64,000 nucleotides of DNA from Shewanella vesiculosa (GCF_021560015.1 NZ_CP073588.1:186001-250000), one strand, 5' to 3'. Positions 37,450 to 48,400 are shown, counted from the stretch's first letter. Program-made: numbers and translations. The notes: generated from the letters alone by a model not told the origin.

Positions 37450-38106
37450 TTAAAAGGTCATTTCCGGTACGTGGTCTGGTACCACTAACTTACCTGCTGT
37501 TTTAGCAACAATTTCATCAACCGTCACACCGGGCGCGCGTTCAAGTAAATGAAACGCACCATCTTTAATTTCGATAAAGGCTAAATCAGTCATCACCCGT
37601 TTAATACAGCCATAGCCCGTTAATGGTAACTCGCAGGTTGATAATAGTTTCGAGTTGCCGTATTTGTCCGCATGCATCATGGTGACAATAATATTGTCGG
37701 CGCCCGCGACTAAATCCATGGCGCCGCCCATACCTTTAATCAGTTTGCCTGGGATCATCCATGAGGCGATAGAGCCGTTAACATCCACTTCAAATGCGCC
37801 CAGTACCGTGAGGTCGACATGGCCGCCACGGATCATGGCAAAGCTTTCTGCTGATGAAAAGAATGACGCGCCTGCAACCGCGGTTACCGTTTGCTTGCCA
37901 GCGTTGATAAGATCGGCATCGATGTTGTCTTCGGTAGGAAATTCGCCCATACCCAGTAAACCATTTTCAGATTGCAACATTACTTGTATGCCGTGTGGAA
38001 TATAGTTAGCGACTAGGGTAGGGATACCGATACCTAGGTTAACATAAAAGCCATCTTGTAATTCTTTTGCTACGCGCTGGGCGAGTTGTTCTCTGGTCAG
38101 TGCCAT
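37450..38106 (-). CDS. atoA: 3-oxoacid (acetoacetate) CoA-transferase, subunit B
   Basis: A 218-aa subunit: NLGIGIPTLVANY, the catalytic Glu in SENGLLGMG, and GGAMDLVAGA. The start is the ATG at 38106, behind AAGGGAG; the frame extends upstream without support. With subunit A it moves CoA from succinyl-CoA or acetyl-CoA to acetoacetate, the end product of leucine breakdown, which explains its place at the end of the liu operon (these genes are also called liuF/liuG). Its partner upstream is frameshifted in this sequence. Confidence 0.93.
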   Translation of the reverse strand: MALTREQLAQRVAKELQDGFYVNLGIGIPTLVANYIPHGIQVMLQSENGLLGMGEFPTEDNIDADLINAGKQTVTAVAGASFFSSAESFAMIRGGHVDLTVLGAFEVDVNGSIASWMIPGKLIKGMGGAMDLVAGADNIIVTMMHADKYGNSKLLSTCELPLTGYGCIKRVMTDLAFIEIKDGAFHLLERAPGVTVDEIVAKTAGKLVVPDHVPEMTF

Positions 38107-38119
38107 GGTGTTGTCTCCC

Positions 38120-38823
38120 TTATTTCGCAGCTTTGACGGTACGTTGCTCGATACGTTTTTCAAAGCTAGCTTTGATCACGCGATCGACATAAATACCCGG
38201 TGTATGAATATGGTCTGGATCGAGTTCACCTGGTGCAACAATTTCTTCGGCTTCAACTACGGTAATTTTACCTGCGGTGGCCATCATCGGATTAAAGTTT
38301 GCTGCGGTTTTGCGAAACACTAAGTTACCCATAGTGTCCGCTCCACGCGCGAATTAAAGCAAAGTCAGCGGTCAACGATTCTTCTAATACGTAGTGACGC
38401 CCTTTGATTTCACGGGTTTCTTTACCGTCGGCAATCGGTGTGCCGTAACCTGTGGCGGTAAAGAATGCCGGAATACCTGCACCGCCGGCACGGATTTTTT
38501 TCAGCCAGTGTGCCTTGCGGGGTTAAGATAACGTTGAGCTCGCCGGATAACATTTGCTGTTCAAAGGTGGCGTTTTCGCCTACGTAAGAGGCAATCATGG
38601 TTGAAATTTGGTGCTGTTTCAGTAACAGTCCTAAGCCAAAGTTATCAACCCCAGCATTATTTGAAATGGCGGTTAAGCCTTTAACATCCATTGTCACCAT
38701 ATGATTAATTAAGCCTTCAGGAATGCCACACAATCCAAAGCCGCCGACCATAATGGTCATATCATCTTTCAGTCCTGCTAGCGCTTCTTCATAGCTGTGG
38801 ACGACTTTATTGAAACCTGCCAT
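38120..38823 (-). pseudogene. atoD: 3-oxoacid CoA-transferase, subunit A, broken by two frameshifts
   Basis: The protein can be followed through three frames. It starts at 38823 ([31 protein letters not shown]), shifts in a run of seven T (plus strand, around 38495-38501) within [11 protein letters not shown], continues to ADFALIRAW, and shifts again near 38345 where the codon after TGG appears to lack two bases, then resumes as [24 protein letters not shown] to the stop at 38120. All family sequence is otherwise conserved. Two close shifts in an otherwise well-kept gene point to sequencing error or very recent damage; if real, acetoacetate activation is lost. Confidence 0.88.
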
Positions 38824-38896
38824 CTTGTTGTCCTTATCGTTATATTTATATCAATGGTTAGCGCTATACAGTGCTAACCATGTTGAGTATATGTGA

Positions 38897-39799
38897 TTAT
38901 GTTCTGATTGCATTTGCTACTTTGGACCCATTGCTGCGCCCCAATGCGCGGCTAATGGTATCGCCTGCGAGTGCAAGCTTGCTCAGATCTATGCCGGTAT
39001 CTATGCCCATGCCATGGAGCATGTAGACCAGATCTTCTGTCGCTAAGTTACCCGATGCGCCCTTTGCGTAAGGGCAGCCACCAAGACCCGCAACCGATGC
39101 GTCAAATACGCTAACACCGGTTTCAAGGCAGGCAAGAATATTGGCCAGAGCTTGGCCATAAGTGTCATGAAAGTGCAGAGCTAATTTATCCACTGGCACG
39201 ACATTCGCAACGGCTTCAACCATTTTTCGAGCATCATTTGGTGTGCCAACACCTATGGTGTCGCCAAGGGATATTTCGTAGCAACCCATCTGGTAAAGGA
39301 TTTCAGATACTCTAGCGACTTCGCTGACGTTAATATTGCCTTCGTACGGGCAACCGAGTACACAAGATACATAACCACGCACGGCGATATTATGTTTTTT
39401 TGCTTCCTCGATTAACGGCATAAAGCGAGTAATTGACTCATCAATTGAGCAGTTAATATTTTTTTGACTAAAGCTTTCAGACGCTGCACCAAAAATAGCC
39501 ACTTCCTCTGCGCCAGCAGCCAGAGCCAGTTCAAAGCCTTTTAAATTGGGCGTCAAGGCACTGTAAACCACGCCAGGGTGACGATTAATTTGACCTCTAA
39601 GTTGATGAAACACGGCATCGGAATCGGCCATTTGTGGCACCCACTTAGGTGACACAAAGCTGCCTGCTTCAATTCGCTTAACACCTGCATCGGCCAGTTG
39701 TTCAATCAGTGTCAGTTTGTCTGCCGTTGTTACCGGCACTTCATTTTGCAAACCGTCACGGGCACCGACTTCAAAAATACTGACTTTAGTGGGTAACAT
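38897..39799 (-). CDS. liuE: Hydroxymethylglutaryl-CoA lyase
   Basis: A 300-aa TIM-barrel enzyme cleaving 3-hydroxy-3-methylglutaryl-CoA to acetoacetate and acetyl-CoA, the last carbon-cleaving step of leucine degradation. The N-terminal [11 protein letters not shown] holds the metal-binding Asp, [13 protein letters not shown] the metal-binding His pair, and [14 protein letters not shown] the catalytic Cys loop. It starts immediately after the liuD stop codon (TAAATG), indicating translational coupling. Confidence 0.95.
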   Translation of the reverse strand: MLPTKVSIFEVGARDGLQNEVPVTTADKLTLIEQLADAGVKRIEAGSFVSPKWVPQMADSDAVFHQLRGQINRHPGVVYSALTPNLKGFELALAAGAEEVAIFGAASESFSQKNINCSIDESITRFMPLIEEAKKHNIAVRGYVSCVLGCPYEGNINVSEVARVSEILYQMGCYEISLGDTIGVGTPNDARKMVEAVANVVPVDKLALHFHDTYGQALANILACLETGVSVFDASVAGLGGCPYAKGASGNLATEDLVYMLHGMGIDTGIDLSKLALAGDTISRALGRSNGSKVANAIRT

Positions 39800-41830
39800 T
39801 TACGCTTCCTCGACGCTGGTTTCAGTCACTAATGGCTCAACATTTAATAGTTGAGCGCCATCGCTGACAAGTTCACCGCTTTGGAAATAAAACTCACTGA
39901 CTACACCATCAAACGGTGCTTCAATGGTGTATTCCATTTTCATCGCTTCCATCACCAGTAAACCTTGACCCGCTTTAACTTCATCACCTACTTCCACTAA
40001 ATGCGTCACTACGGTGCCATTCATGGGGGCTTTGAGCTTATCGGCATGGTTAACCACTTCGCCGGCGACTTGAGCCAATATCGCCTTAAAATGATAACTG
40101 CCAGACGGCAAGAATAAAGTGAAATCATCGCCTTGATGGCTGACTGGGATTTTACTTTTATGACCGTTAATTTCGGCTAATAGTAAATCGGCTTTGAGTT
40201 CACCGGCTAACGTTAGTACTTGGTCGTGTAAACACAGTTGATACTGTTCGCCAATGGCGGTGAGTAATAAATCATGTTGCTGAACATCGGCTGCGGTATC
40301 AGTTAATAGCGATACGTGATGCACGCTAGAGCTGTTTAATCTAAAGCCGCTGACTAAACCCCATGGTGAATAAGGATCGGCACTGTTGATTGCCAGTGCT
40401 TTAGCCGCTTGCTTACGTGACAACACCTGAAAAAGCCCTGCTAGCGCTAAAGCTGTATCGGCTTCAACGGCCGCATCACCAATTAAGGTGTCGCCATAGC
40501 GTTCAATAAAGTCAGTACAGAAATCTGCAGCAGCAAACGCTGGGTGTTCGGCAATGTTAGCTAAAAATTCGATATTATGTTTAAGGCCACTAATTTGGTA
40601 TGACTCTAGCGCATGCACTAAGCGTTGTAATGCACGAGGGCGCGACTCATCCCACACAATCAATTTAGCAATCATTGGGTCATAAAAGTTACTGATAATA
40701 TCGTTTTGACGAATGCCAGAATCAATACGCACGTGACGATTTTGCTCTGGTTCACGTAAAAAGTTGAGCTTGCCGCTGGCTGGTAAAAATTCGTTTTGCG
40801 GATCTTCAGCGTATATCCGCACTTCAAATGAATGACCATGAATGCGCACTTCATCTTGGCTCAGTGGCAATTCACCACCACTGGCGACGAGAAGCTGCCA
40901 TTTAACCAAATCTTGGCCGGTGACCATTTCAGTTACTGGGTGTTCAACTTGGAGGCGAGTATTCATTTCCATGAAATAAAAGCTGTTGTCGGTATCCAGT
41001 AGAAACTCAACGGTACCAGCGCCGACATAATCAATGGCTTTGGCGGCTGCAACGGCAGCGTTACCCATCTGCGCACGTAACTCATCAGATAAACCTGGAG
41101 CAGGCGCTTCTTCAACCACTTTTTGATGGCGACGCTGAATAGAGCAATCACGATCTGACAAATAAATGGCATGGCCGTGGCTGTCAGCAAACACTTGCAC
41201 TTCAACATGGCGCGGCTGACGTAAGTAGCGTTCCATCAAGAGTTTGTCATTGCCAAAAGACGAGATGGCTTCACGGCGCGCTGATTTAACGGCTTCTAGG
41301 ATTTCTCCGTCGTTTTCTACGATACGCATCCCTTTACCGCCGCCGCCATAAGCCGCTTTAATCAGTAACGGGAAGCCGATAGCTTTGGCCTGAGCAATTA
41401 ATGTGGCATCAGTTTGATCGTCGCCGTGATAACCCGGTACGAGCGGCACATTGGCTTTAGACATGATGTTTTTGGCAGCACTTTTACTGCCCATGGCATC
41501 AATAGCGTCGCTACCTGGGCCAACAAAAGCGATGCCATTTTGTTCACATTTACGTGCAAACTCAGCATTTTCAGACAGAAAACCATATCCAGGATGAATG
41601 GCTTGTGCACCTGACTTTTTGGCTATCTCAATAATTAAATCGGCTTTTAAATACGAGTCAGCAGGAGCACTGCCGCCCAAATAAAACGACTCGTCTGCCA
41701 TGGCAACATGACGGGCGTCTTTGTCAGCATCAGAATATAAAGCAATGGTGCGTACGCCCATGGTTTGTGCCGTTTTAATAATACGACATGCAATTTCACC
41801 ACGGTTTGCTATCAGTAATTTGGTAAACAT
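39800..41830 (-). CDS. liuD: Methylcrotonyl-CoA carboxylase, biotin-containing alpha subunit
   Basis: A 676-aa subunit. Biotin carboxylase domain (about 1-450) with ATP-grasp region GGGGKGMRIVEN and DCSIQRRHQKVVEEAPAP; middle domain; C-terminal biotinyl domain with LLVMEAMKMEYTIEAP, whose Lys carries biotin. With LiuB it carboxylates 3-methylcrotonyl-CoA. The start overlaps the liuC stop (TAATG). Length and order match the Shewanella liu operon. Confidence 0.96.
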   Translation of the reverse strand: MFTKLLIANRGEIACRIIKTAQTMGVRTIALYSDADKDARHVAMADESFYLGGSAPADSYLKADLIIEIAKKSGAQAIHPGYGFLSENAEFARKCEQNGIAFVGPGSDAIDAMGSKSAAKNIMSKANVPLVPGYHGDDQTDATLIAQAKAIGFPLLIKAAYGGGGKGMRIVENDGEILEAVKSARREAISSFGNDKLLMERYLRQPRHVEVQVFADSHGHAIYLSDRDCSIQRRHQKVVEEAPAPGLSDELRAQMGNAAVAAAKAIDYVGAGTVEFLLDTDNSFYFMEMNTRLQVEHPVTEMVTGQDLVKWQLLVASGGELPLSQDEVRIHGHSFEVRIYAEDPQNEFLPASGKLNFLREPEQNRHVRIDSGIRQNDIISNFYDPMIAKLIVWDESRPRALQRLVHALESYQISGLKHNIEFLANIAEHPAFAAADFCTDFIERYGDTLIGDAAVEADTALALAGLFQVLSRKQAAKALAINSADPYSPWGLVSGFRLNSSSVHHVSLLTDTAADVQQHDLLLTAIGEQYQLCLHDQVLTLAGELKADLLLAEINGHKSKIPVSHQGDDFTLFLPSGSYHFKAILAQVAGEVVNHADKLKAPMNGTVVTHLVEVGDEVKAGQGLLVMEAMKMEYTIEAPFDGVVSEFYFQSGELVSDGAQLLNVEPLVTETSVEEA

Positions 41831-42645
41831 TATTGGGCTCCTTGTGGATCAGATTTGACGGTTTGCCATGCGGGGGCTCTTTTTTCAAAAAAGGCATTAA
41901 GGCCTTCTTGTCCTTCATCTGATACACGAATTCGAGCAATTTGCTCGCTGGTATAATTGAGCGTGGCATCATCAATAACGCCATCTTCTAAACGCGATAC
42001 TAAGGTTTTTACCCAAGCCATGCCCTGAGGGCTATTGGCATTAAATGCCGTGATAAAGGGCGCTGCGGCAGCATCTAGGTCATCGTTAATCTGGTGGATA
42101 ACTTGATGGCTTAAGGCTACATCGGCACTAAAGCGCTCTGCCGTTAGCATAAAGCGACGCGATTGACGATTACCCATGGCGCGCACCACATAAGGACTGA
42201 TCACTGCGGGGATAAGACCGAGCTTAACTTCGCTTAAACAGAAGCTGGCACCTGTTGTTGCAATGGCAATGTCGCAGCAACAAATTAATCCTAATGCACC
42301 GCCAAAGGCAGCACCTTGAACCAGAGCGATAGTGGGTTTTGGGAATTTGTCGAGTACATGCATTAATTTGGCAAGCTCGTGAGCGTCAGCAAGGTTTTGG
42401 CCAACGTCCATTTTTGCTTGTTTACGCATCCAATTAAGGTCGGCGCCGGCACTGAAGTTTTTGCCATTGGCACGTAAGATCAGCATGTTGCATTGGCTGT
42501 CATTAGCAAAGTTTTTGATGGCATTGATCATTTCGCTGATCATCACCTCATCAAAGGCATTATGCACTTCAGCCCGGTTTAAGATCAGTTGGGCAACACC
42601 TTGTGATATGTCACATTCAATGTGTTTATATTGGGTCGTTAACAT
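41830..42645 (-). CDS. liuC: Methylglutaconyl-CoA hydratase (enoyl-CoA hydratase family)
   Basis: A 271-aa crotonase-fold enzyme: oxyanion-hole segments NGKNFSAGADLNWM and VQGAAFGGALGLICCCDIAIA, then SEVKLGLIPAVISPYVVRAMG with the acid/base region. By its position between liuB and liuD it should hydrate 3-methylglutaconyl-CoA to HMG-CoA. Family alone would allow other enoyl-CoA substrates. Confidence 0.93.
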   Translation of the reverse strand: MLTTQYKHIECDISQGVAQLILNRAEVHNAFDEVMISEMINAIKNFANDSQCNMLILRANGKNFSAGADLNWMRKQAKMDVGQNLADAHELAKLMHVLDKFPKPTIALVQGAAFGGALGLICCCDIAIATTGASFCLSEVKLGLIPAVISPYVVRAMGNRQSRRFMLTAERFSADVALSHQVIHQINDDLDAAAAPFITAFNANSPQGMAWVKTLVSRLEDGVIDDATLNYTSEQIARIRVSDEGQEGLNAFFEKRAPAWQTVKSDPQGAQ

Positions 42646-42683
42646 TGTTACTTACTCCTAGTTAGTTGAATTAGCCGCATCAA

Positions 42684-44291
42684 TTACATGCGGAACACCC
42701 CAAAACGGGTATCTTCAATAGGAGCATTTAACGCCGCCGATAAGGCTAAGCCGACTACGTCACGGGTTTGCGCCGGATCAATAATGCCATCATCCCAAAG
42801 ACGGGCACTGGCATGATACGGGTGGCCTTCTTTTTCGTATTGTTCAACTATCGGTTTACGAAATGCTTGTTCATCTTCAGTAGACCATTCAATCCCTTTA
42901 CGGGCTAAACCATCGCGGCGCACTGTTGCTAACACGCCAGCAGCTTGTTCGCCGCCCATCACTGAAATCCGCGCGTTAGGCCACATCCACATCATGGTTG
43001 GTTCAAATGCGCGACCACACATGCCGTAGTTACCGGCGCCATAACTGCCACCGATAATTACAGTAAATTTAGGTACATTGGCACAAGATACTGCGGTGAC
43101 CATTTTGGCGCCGTGTTTGGCAATGCCTTCGTGTTCGTACTTTTTACCGACCATAAAGCCGGTGATATTTTGTAAGAATAATAATGGGATTTTGCGTTGG
43201 CAACACAGTTCGATAAAGTGAGCGCCTTTTTGCGCCGACTCAGAAAATAAAATACCGTTATTGGCTACAATCCCGACCGGATAACCATGAATGCGTGCAA
43301 AACCACACACTAAGGTTGCACCGTAATTGGCTTTAAATTCGTCAAAGTCAGAATCATCAACGATACGGGCAATCACTTCTTTAACGTCGAACGGCTTTTT
43401 AAGGTCAGTGCCGACAATGCCGTACAATTCGTGGATATCAAATTGTGGTGGTTTAACTGGACTTAATAGGCTTTTGATTTCTTTTTGATGATTCAAGCGC
43501 AATACAGCACGGCGAGCAAGTTCAAGTGCGTGATCATCATTTTGCGCCAGATGATCGGCTACACCGGATATTTTAGTGTGCACTTCTGCACCGCCGAGCT
43601 CTTCTGCACTGACTTCTTCACCTGTTGCCGCTTTCACCAGTGGCGGACCCGCTAAAAAGATGGTGCCTTGATCTTTAACAATAATAGATTCATCAGCCAT
43701 CGCAGGCACATACGCGCCGCCCGCGGTACATAAGCCCATTACCACAGCAATTTGAGGGATGCCCTTGGCCGACATTTGTGCTTGGTTATAGAAAATTCGG
43801 CCGAAATGATCGCGGTCTGGAAAGACTTCATCTTGGCGGGGTAAATTCGCGCCGCCAGAATCGACTAGGTAGATACACGGTAAATGGCAACGGCTAGCAA
43901 TATCTTGAGCACGTAAGTGTTTCTTCACTGTGATCGGATAGTAGGTGCCGCCTTTTACGGTGGCATCGTTGGCGATGATCATGCATTCAACCCCACTCAC
44001 GCGACCAATACCAGCAATCACACCTGCAGCAGGCACTTCTTCGTCATACACTTCATAAGCGGCAAATTGCGATAACTCTAAGAAGGGAGAACCTGGGTCA
44101 AGCAGCTTTTCGACACGCTGGCGAGGCAATAATTTACCGCGCGACAAATGACGTTCAAGGGCGACCGGGCCACCACCTTGTGCGATTTGTGCTAGTTTTT
44201 GTTGAAGATCATTGACTAATAACGCCATGCTGTCTGACTTGGCTTTAAATTCGTCACTGCGAGGATTGATGCGGCTGCTCAGTTGCGTCAT
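42684..44291 (-). CDS. liuB: Methylcrotonyl-CoA carboxylase, carboxyltransferase beta subunit
   Basis: A 535-aa carboxyltransferase subunit. Start at the ATG at 44291 ([18 protein letters not shown]) with AAGGA upstream; the frame extends 16 codons further without support. Typical segments are [51 protein letters not shown] and [23 protein letters not shown] (in part). Transfers the carboxyl from LiuD biotin to 3-methylcrotonyl-CoA. Confidence 0.96.
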   Translation of the reverse strand: MTQLSSRINPRSDEFKAKSDSMALLVNDLQQKLAQIAQGGGPVALERHLSRGKLLPRQRVEKLLDPGSPFLELSQFAAYEVYDEEVPAAGVIAGIGRVSGVECMIIANDATVKGGTYYPITVKKHLRAQDIASRCHLPCIYLVDSGGANLPRQDEVFPDRDHFGRIFYNQAQMSAKGIPQIAVVMGLCTAGGAYVPAMADESIIVKDQGTIFLAGPPLVKAATGEEVSAEELGGAEVHTKISGVADHLAQNDDHALELARRAVLRLNHQKEIKSLLSPVKPPQFDIHELYGIVGTDLKKPFDVKEVIARIVDDSDFDEFKANYGATLVCGFARIHGYPVGIVANNGILFSESAQKGAHFIELCCQRKIPLLFLQNITGFMVGKKYEHEGIAKHGAKMVTAVSCANVPKFTVIIGGSYGAGNYGMCGRAFEPTMMWMWPNARISVMGGEQAAGVLATVRRDGLARKGIEWSTEDEQAFRKPIVEQYEKEGHPYHASARLWDDGIIDPAQTRDVVGLALSAALNAPIEDTRFGVFRM

Positions 44292-44378
44292 TTCTATGTC
44301 CTTAATGAAGCAAAAATAGGGGCTTGATAAGGGCGACAAGATACGCTTGATATGTCGCCCTACTGGGGCAAGTGTTAC

Positions 44379-45548
44379 TTACTTTGACTCGTTAAATAAT
44401 TCGCGGCCAATTAACATGCGGCGAATTTCTGAGGTACCTGCACCAATTTCGTAAAGTTTGGCATCACGCAATAAACGGCCAGTAGCATACTCGTTGACAT
44501 AACCATTGCCGCCGAGAAGCTGAATTGCGTCTAGGGCCATTTTAGTGGCAAGTTCTGCACTGTATAAAATAGCGCCTGCGGCATCTTTACGCGTGGTTTC
44601 ACCGCGGTCACATGACTTGGCGACGCTGTAAACATAAGCGCGGGCGGCATTCATACCCGTGTACATGTCGGCTAACTTGCCTTGCACTAGTTGGAATTCA
44701 CCGATCGATTTACCAAATTGTTCACGTTCATGAATGTATGGCACCACGATGTCCATACAAGCCGACATAATGCCTAGTGGACCGCCAGCTAATACAACGC
44801 GCTCGTAGTCTAGGCCGCTCATAAGTACTTTTACGCCATTATTGAGGCCGCCTAAGATGTTTTCTTCAGGCACTTCACAGTCTTCAAACACCAATTCACA
44901 GGTGTTTGAACCGCGCATACCTAACTTGTCGAGTTTTTGGGCTTGGCTAAACCCTTTTGATCCACGTTCAACGATAAACGCGGTAATGCCATGTGCGCCT
45001 TTATTTAAATCAGTTTTAGCATAAATCACATAGGTGTGAGCATCTGGACCATTAGTGATCCACATTTTGTTGCCGTTCAAGATGTAGCGATCGCCTTCTT
45101 TACGAGCATGCAGTTTCATTGATACTACATCGGAACCGGCATTGGGTTCACTCATGGCTAAGGCACCAATGTGTTCGCCACTGACCAGTTTTGGTAAATA
45201 TTTGGCTTTTTGAGCCTCATTACCATTACGGTTTATTTGGTTAACACACAAGTTTGAATGGGCGCCATAACTGAGACCAATAGAGGCAGATGCTCGGGAA
45301 ATTTCTTCCATTGCCACCACATGGGCAAGATAACCCATGTTGGCGCCGCCATATTGCTCATCAACGGTGACGCCAAGTAAGCCCATATCACCTAATACTG
45401 GCCATAATTGGTTAGGAAAGGCGTTGTCGATATCGACTTGGGCGGCCATTGGGGCAATCTCGTTAGCGGCAAAACCACGAACAGCGTCACGTAACATGTC
45501 TACATCTTCACCTAAACCGAAGTTTAAGCTGGTATATAAGTCGCTCAT
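44379..45548 (-). CDS. liuA: Isovaleryl-CoA dehydrogenase
   Basis: A 389-aa acyl-CoA dehydrogenase. FAD-contact segments [18 protein letters not shown] and [19 protein letters not shown], Arg/FAD region [32 protein letters not shown] (in part) and the isovaleryl-type catalytic Glu in the LDYERV region rather than the late YEG position are visible. It converts isovaleryl-CoA to 3-methylcrotonyl-CoA, passing electrons to EtfBA. First structural gene after liuR. Confidence 0.95.
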   Translation of the reverse strand: MSDLYTSLNFGLGEDVDMLRDAVRGFAANEIAPMAAQVDIDNAFPNQLWPVLGDMGLLGVTVDEQYGGANMGYLAHVVAMEEISRASASIGLSYGAHSNLCVNQINRNGNEAQKAKYLPKLVSGEHIGALAMSEPNAGSDVVSMKLHARKEGDRYILNGNKMWITNGPDAHTYVIYAKTDLNKGAHGITAFIVERGSKGFSQAQKLDKLGMRGSNTCELVFEDCEVPEENILGGLNNGVKVLMSGLDYERVVLAGGPLGIMSACMDIVVPYIHEREQFGKSIGEFQLVQGKLADMYTGMNAARAYVYSVAKSCDRGETTRKDAAGAILYSAELATKMALDAIQLLGGNGYVNEYATGRLLRDAKLYEIGAGTSEIRRMLIGRELFNESK

Positions 45549-45673
45549 TTGCTTGTGTCCTGTTGAATTTTATTATGTGCTGCCAACGCTTTTTATGGGC
45601 GTTTTTGGCAGTTTTGTGTCAGTTTTGGCTTAATTGAGTAAGCCTTTTACAATTATTAGCTGTTATAAATTGA

Positions 45674-46087
45674 TTACTTTATTTTTCTCGTCGCATTGTC
45701 AGTCAGTGCCGCTTTACATTGTTGCTCGGCAGAATTGAGCTCCATTAGCACCACTTTAATGTCATCCATTTGCTGTTGCAGAGCCGATTTTTTCTCATTG
45801 ACTAAGTCAAGCATGGTGTTGAGTTGGGTAGAGCTGCTTTTATCGGCATCATAAAGTTCAAACAGACGGCGTGTTTCTGCTAATGAAAAGCCAAGGCGCT
45901 TGCCGCGTAAAATGAGTTTTAAACGCACGCGATCTTTGAGGCTGTATATGCGAGTTTGTCCGCGACGCTTAGGTTTGATCAATCCTTGGTCTTCGTAAAA
46001 ACGAATACTGCGGGTGGTGATATCAAATTCTTTTGATAAGTCACTGATTGAATATGTTGATTGAGTGCTAGTGGTTGTGCTCATCAT
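45674..46087 (-). CDS. liuR: MerR-family regulator of leucine degradation, LiuR
   Basis: A 137-aa MerR-type regulator: an N-terminal winged helix with YSISDLSKEFDITTRSIRFYEDQGL and RIYSLKDRVRLKLILRGKRLGFSL, then a coiled coil for dimerisation (about 85-125). Known LiuR proteins in Shewanella control branched-chain amino-acid breakdown and related genes. A palindrome typical of this family lies 40 bp upstream, implying autoregulation and control of the whole operon. Confidence 0.93.
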   Translation of the reverse strand: MMSTTTSTQSTYSISDLSKEFDITTRSIRFYEDQGLIKPKRRGQTRIYSLKDRVRLKLILRGKRLGFSLAETRRLFELYDADKSSSTQLNTMLDLVNEKKSALQQQMDDIKVVLMELNSAEQQCKAALTDNATRKIK

Positions 46088-46126
46088 GTCACCAAAAGTG
46101 TTTCTTTTGATGCAAGATATATGAAG

Positions 46127-46142
46127 TTTACGTAAAGGTAAA
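46127..46142. promoter_or_regulatory. LiuR operator in front of liuR
   Basis: TTTACGTAAAGGTAAA, a nearly symmetrical MerR-type site 40-55 bp before the liuR start. The gap 46088-46390 holds no other feature that I can support; the same site may also affect the divergent acyl-CoA synthetase gene. Confidence 0.72.
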
Positions 46143-46390
46143 GTTTGAGAGGTGGTTATTGGCTGCGTGCATGTTAATTTTGCTTGCCACTAGAATGTTA
46201 TTATACCTTAACTGTTTGTTATATTTTGCAATTTATTACCATGGTTTTTTTACTGTTATCGATTAAATACTTAGTTGAATGCTAAGGTTTTTTTGTTGGT
46301 TTTAGTGCTTCTTATCCCTTTGTCTAATAGGGGTATTTGATGAATTCTGTTCATAATCACTGCAATACAAGCTGATTAACGGAGAGCAAT

Positions 46391-48310
46391 ATGGCTGATT
46401 TAGGACTATCAATGCATGCACAATCGATAGCCGAGCCCGAAGTGTTTTGGCAACAAGCTGCACAGGCCATTAGTTGGGACCAAGTGCCAAAAACCGTCTT
46501 AGATGACAGTAACAAGCCTTTTTATCGATGGTTTGCCGATGGCAAAATGAATACCTGTTTTAATGCATTAGACCGCCATGTCATTGCTGGTAGAGGTGAT
46601 CAAACGGCTATTCATTATATTAGCCCTGTAACGCATCACGAATATTCAGTGAGTTATCAATCAGTGTTGGCGCAGGTGAAACGGCTCGCTGGACTGATGA
46701 TATCGTTAGGAGTTACCAAGGGCGATAGAGTCGTTATTTATATGCCGATGGTACCCGAAACGGCTTACGCCATGTTGGCGTGTGCAAGGATTGGCGCAAT
46801 TCACTCAGTGGTGTTTGGTGGTTTTGCGGCCAATGAGCTTTCTACACGAATCAATGATGCTAAACCGAAATTAATTCTCTCAGCTTCATGTGGTATTGAA
46901 CCTTCTGGTGTGGTGCCATACAAACCTCTGCTAGACGACGCATTATCCCAAGCGACTCATCAAGTCGATCATTGTATTATTCTCAATCGCACCGAATACC
47001 AAGCTGAGCTAACTTCACCTCGAGACCTTGATTGGTACAATGCCCTAGTCGATGCGCCTGATGCTGAATGTGTATCGTTGGATGCAACCGACCCTTTATA
47101 TGTGCTTTATACATCAGGTACTACAGGTCAGCCTAAAGGTGTGGTGCGTGATAACGGCGGTCATGCAGTTGCTTTAGCATGGTCGATGAAACATATTTAT
47201 GACATTGGTATTGGCGATGTGTTTTGGGCGGCATCAGATGTTGGCTGGGTAGTGGGGCACTCGTACATCGTTTACGGGCCATTATTAGTAGGTGCGACAA
47301 CCATAATGTACGAAGGGAAACCGATAGGCACCCCTGATGCTGGCGCTTTTTGGCGGATAATTGAACAGAAGCAAGTTCGCAGCTTTTTTACTGCGCCAAC
47401 GGCCATTCGTGCTATTAAACGGGAAGATCCTCAAGGCGACTTCATCAAGCAATTTGATTTAAGCTGCCTTAAGCAAATGTACTTGGCCGGTGAGCGCTGT
47501 GATCCAGATACACTAAATTGGAGTCAGCAGCATTTAGGTAAGCCAGTGGTTGATCATTGGTGGCAAACAGAAACCGGTTGGCCAGTGGCAGCTAATTTGA
47601 TGGGCACAGATCCAATTGAAATTAAAGCTGGTTCTCCTGCGCGCGCGGTACCTGGGTATCAAGTGGAAATCCTTGATGCGATGGGACAACAAGTGGCGCC
47701 CAATGAAAGCGGTAACGTGGTGATAAAGCAACCGTTACCTCCTGGCACACTAACGACTTTGTGGCAAAACGATAAACGCTATATCGACAGTTACTTGTCT
47801 ATGTATCCAGGGTATTACTTGACTGGTGATGCAGGATATATCGATGAAGATGGCTACTTATATATTATGAGCCGCATTGACGATATAATTAATGTCGCCG
47901 GACATCGTTTATCCACAGGCCGATTTGAAGAAGTCTTATGCCAGCACGATGCAGTTGCTGAGGCAGCGGTAATTGGTGTGCAAGATAAACTAAAAGGCCA
48001 AGTGCCGCTTGGATTAGTTGTACTTAAAAATGGCGTTACTATGTCTGATGAGGCTCTTTATAAAGAGTTACTGGCACTAGTACGTCATGAAATTGGCCCA
48101 GTAGCTTCCTTTAGGCTTGTGAGTGCAGTACAAAAACTGCCAAAAACCCGTTCTGGGAAAATATTACGAGCCACCATGCGTAAAATTGCTGATAACAATG
48201 AATATACTGTTCCAGCAACCATTGAAGACCCGATGACGCTAGATATTATTCGCACAGCATTAACTAAGATGGGTTACGCGGATGCACTGGCTAAAGAATT
48301 AACTGTTTAG
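46391..48310 (+). CDS. Propionyl-CoA synthetase-like acyl-CoA ligase (PrpE/ACSS3-like)
   Basis: A 639-aa AMP-forming acyl-CoA synthetase. P-loop YTSGTTGQPKGVVRDNGGHA, WWQTETGWP adenylate-binding motif, TGDAGYIDEDGYLYIMSRIDDIINVAGHRLS hinge (in parts) and the C-terminal acetylatable Lys in KTRSGKILR. The WWQTETGWP and DNGGHAVAL segments are of the PrpE kind, so propionate activation is most likely; acetate or another short acid is possible. It is divergent from the liu operon, and propionyl-CoA is itself a product of branched-chain amino-acid breakdown. GGAGAG precedes the ATG. Confidence 0.85.
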   Translation: MADLGLSMHAQSIAEPEVFWQQAAQAISWDQVPKTVLDDSNKPFYRWFADGKMNTCFNALDRHVIAGRGDQTAIHYISPVTHHEYSVSYQSVLAQVKRLAGLMISLGVTKGDRVVIYMPMVPETAYAMLACARIGAIHSVVFGGFAANELSTRINDAKPKLILSASCGIEPSGVVPYKPLLDDALSQATHQVDHCIILNRTEYQAELTSPRDLDWYNALVDAPDAECVSLDATDPLYVLYTSGTTGQPKGVVRDNGGHAVALAWSMKHIYDIGIGDVFWAASDVGWVVGHSYIVYGPLLVGATTIMYEGKPIGTPDAGAFWRIIEQKQVRSFFTAPTAIRAIKREDPQGDFIKQFDLSCLKQMYLAGERCDPDTLNWSQQHLGKPVVDHWWQTETGWPVAANLMGTDPIEIKAGSPARAVPGYQVEILDAMGQQVAPNESGNVVIKQPLPPGTLTTLWQNDKRYIDSYLSMYPGYYLTGDAGYIDEDGYLYIMSRIDDIINVAGHRLSTGRFEEVLCQHDAVAEAAVIGVQDKLKGQVPLGLVVLKNGVTMSDEALYKELLALVRHEIGPVASFRLVSAVQKLPKTRSGKILRATMRKIADNNEYTVPATIEDPMTLDIIRTALTKMGYADALAKELTV

Positions 48311-48369
48311 TGTGTAATCCCATGCCAATTAAAGTTAACCAATGACATTGTGTTGATGAAAGGTAACCT

Positions 48370-48400
48370 AAAAAAGCGAGCATAATTAGCTCGCTTTTTT
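48370..48400 (+). terminator. Terminator after the acyl-CoA synthetase gene
   Basis: AAAAAAGCGAGC/GCTCGCTTTTTT stem with a 7-nt loop, 60 bp after the stop codon. Confidence 0.88.
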
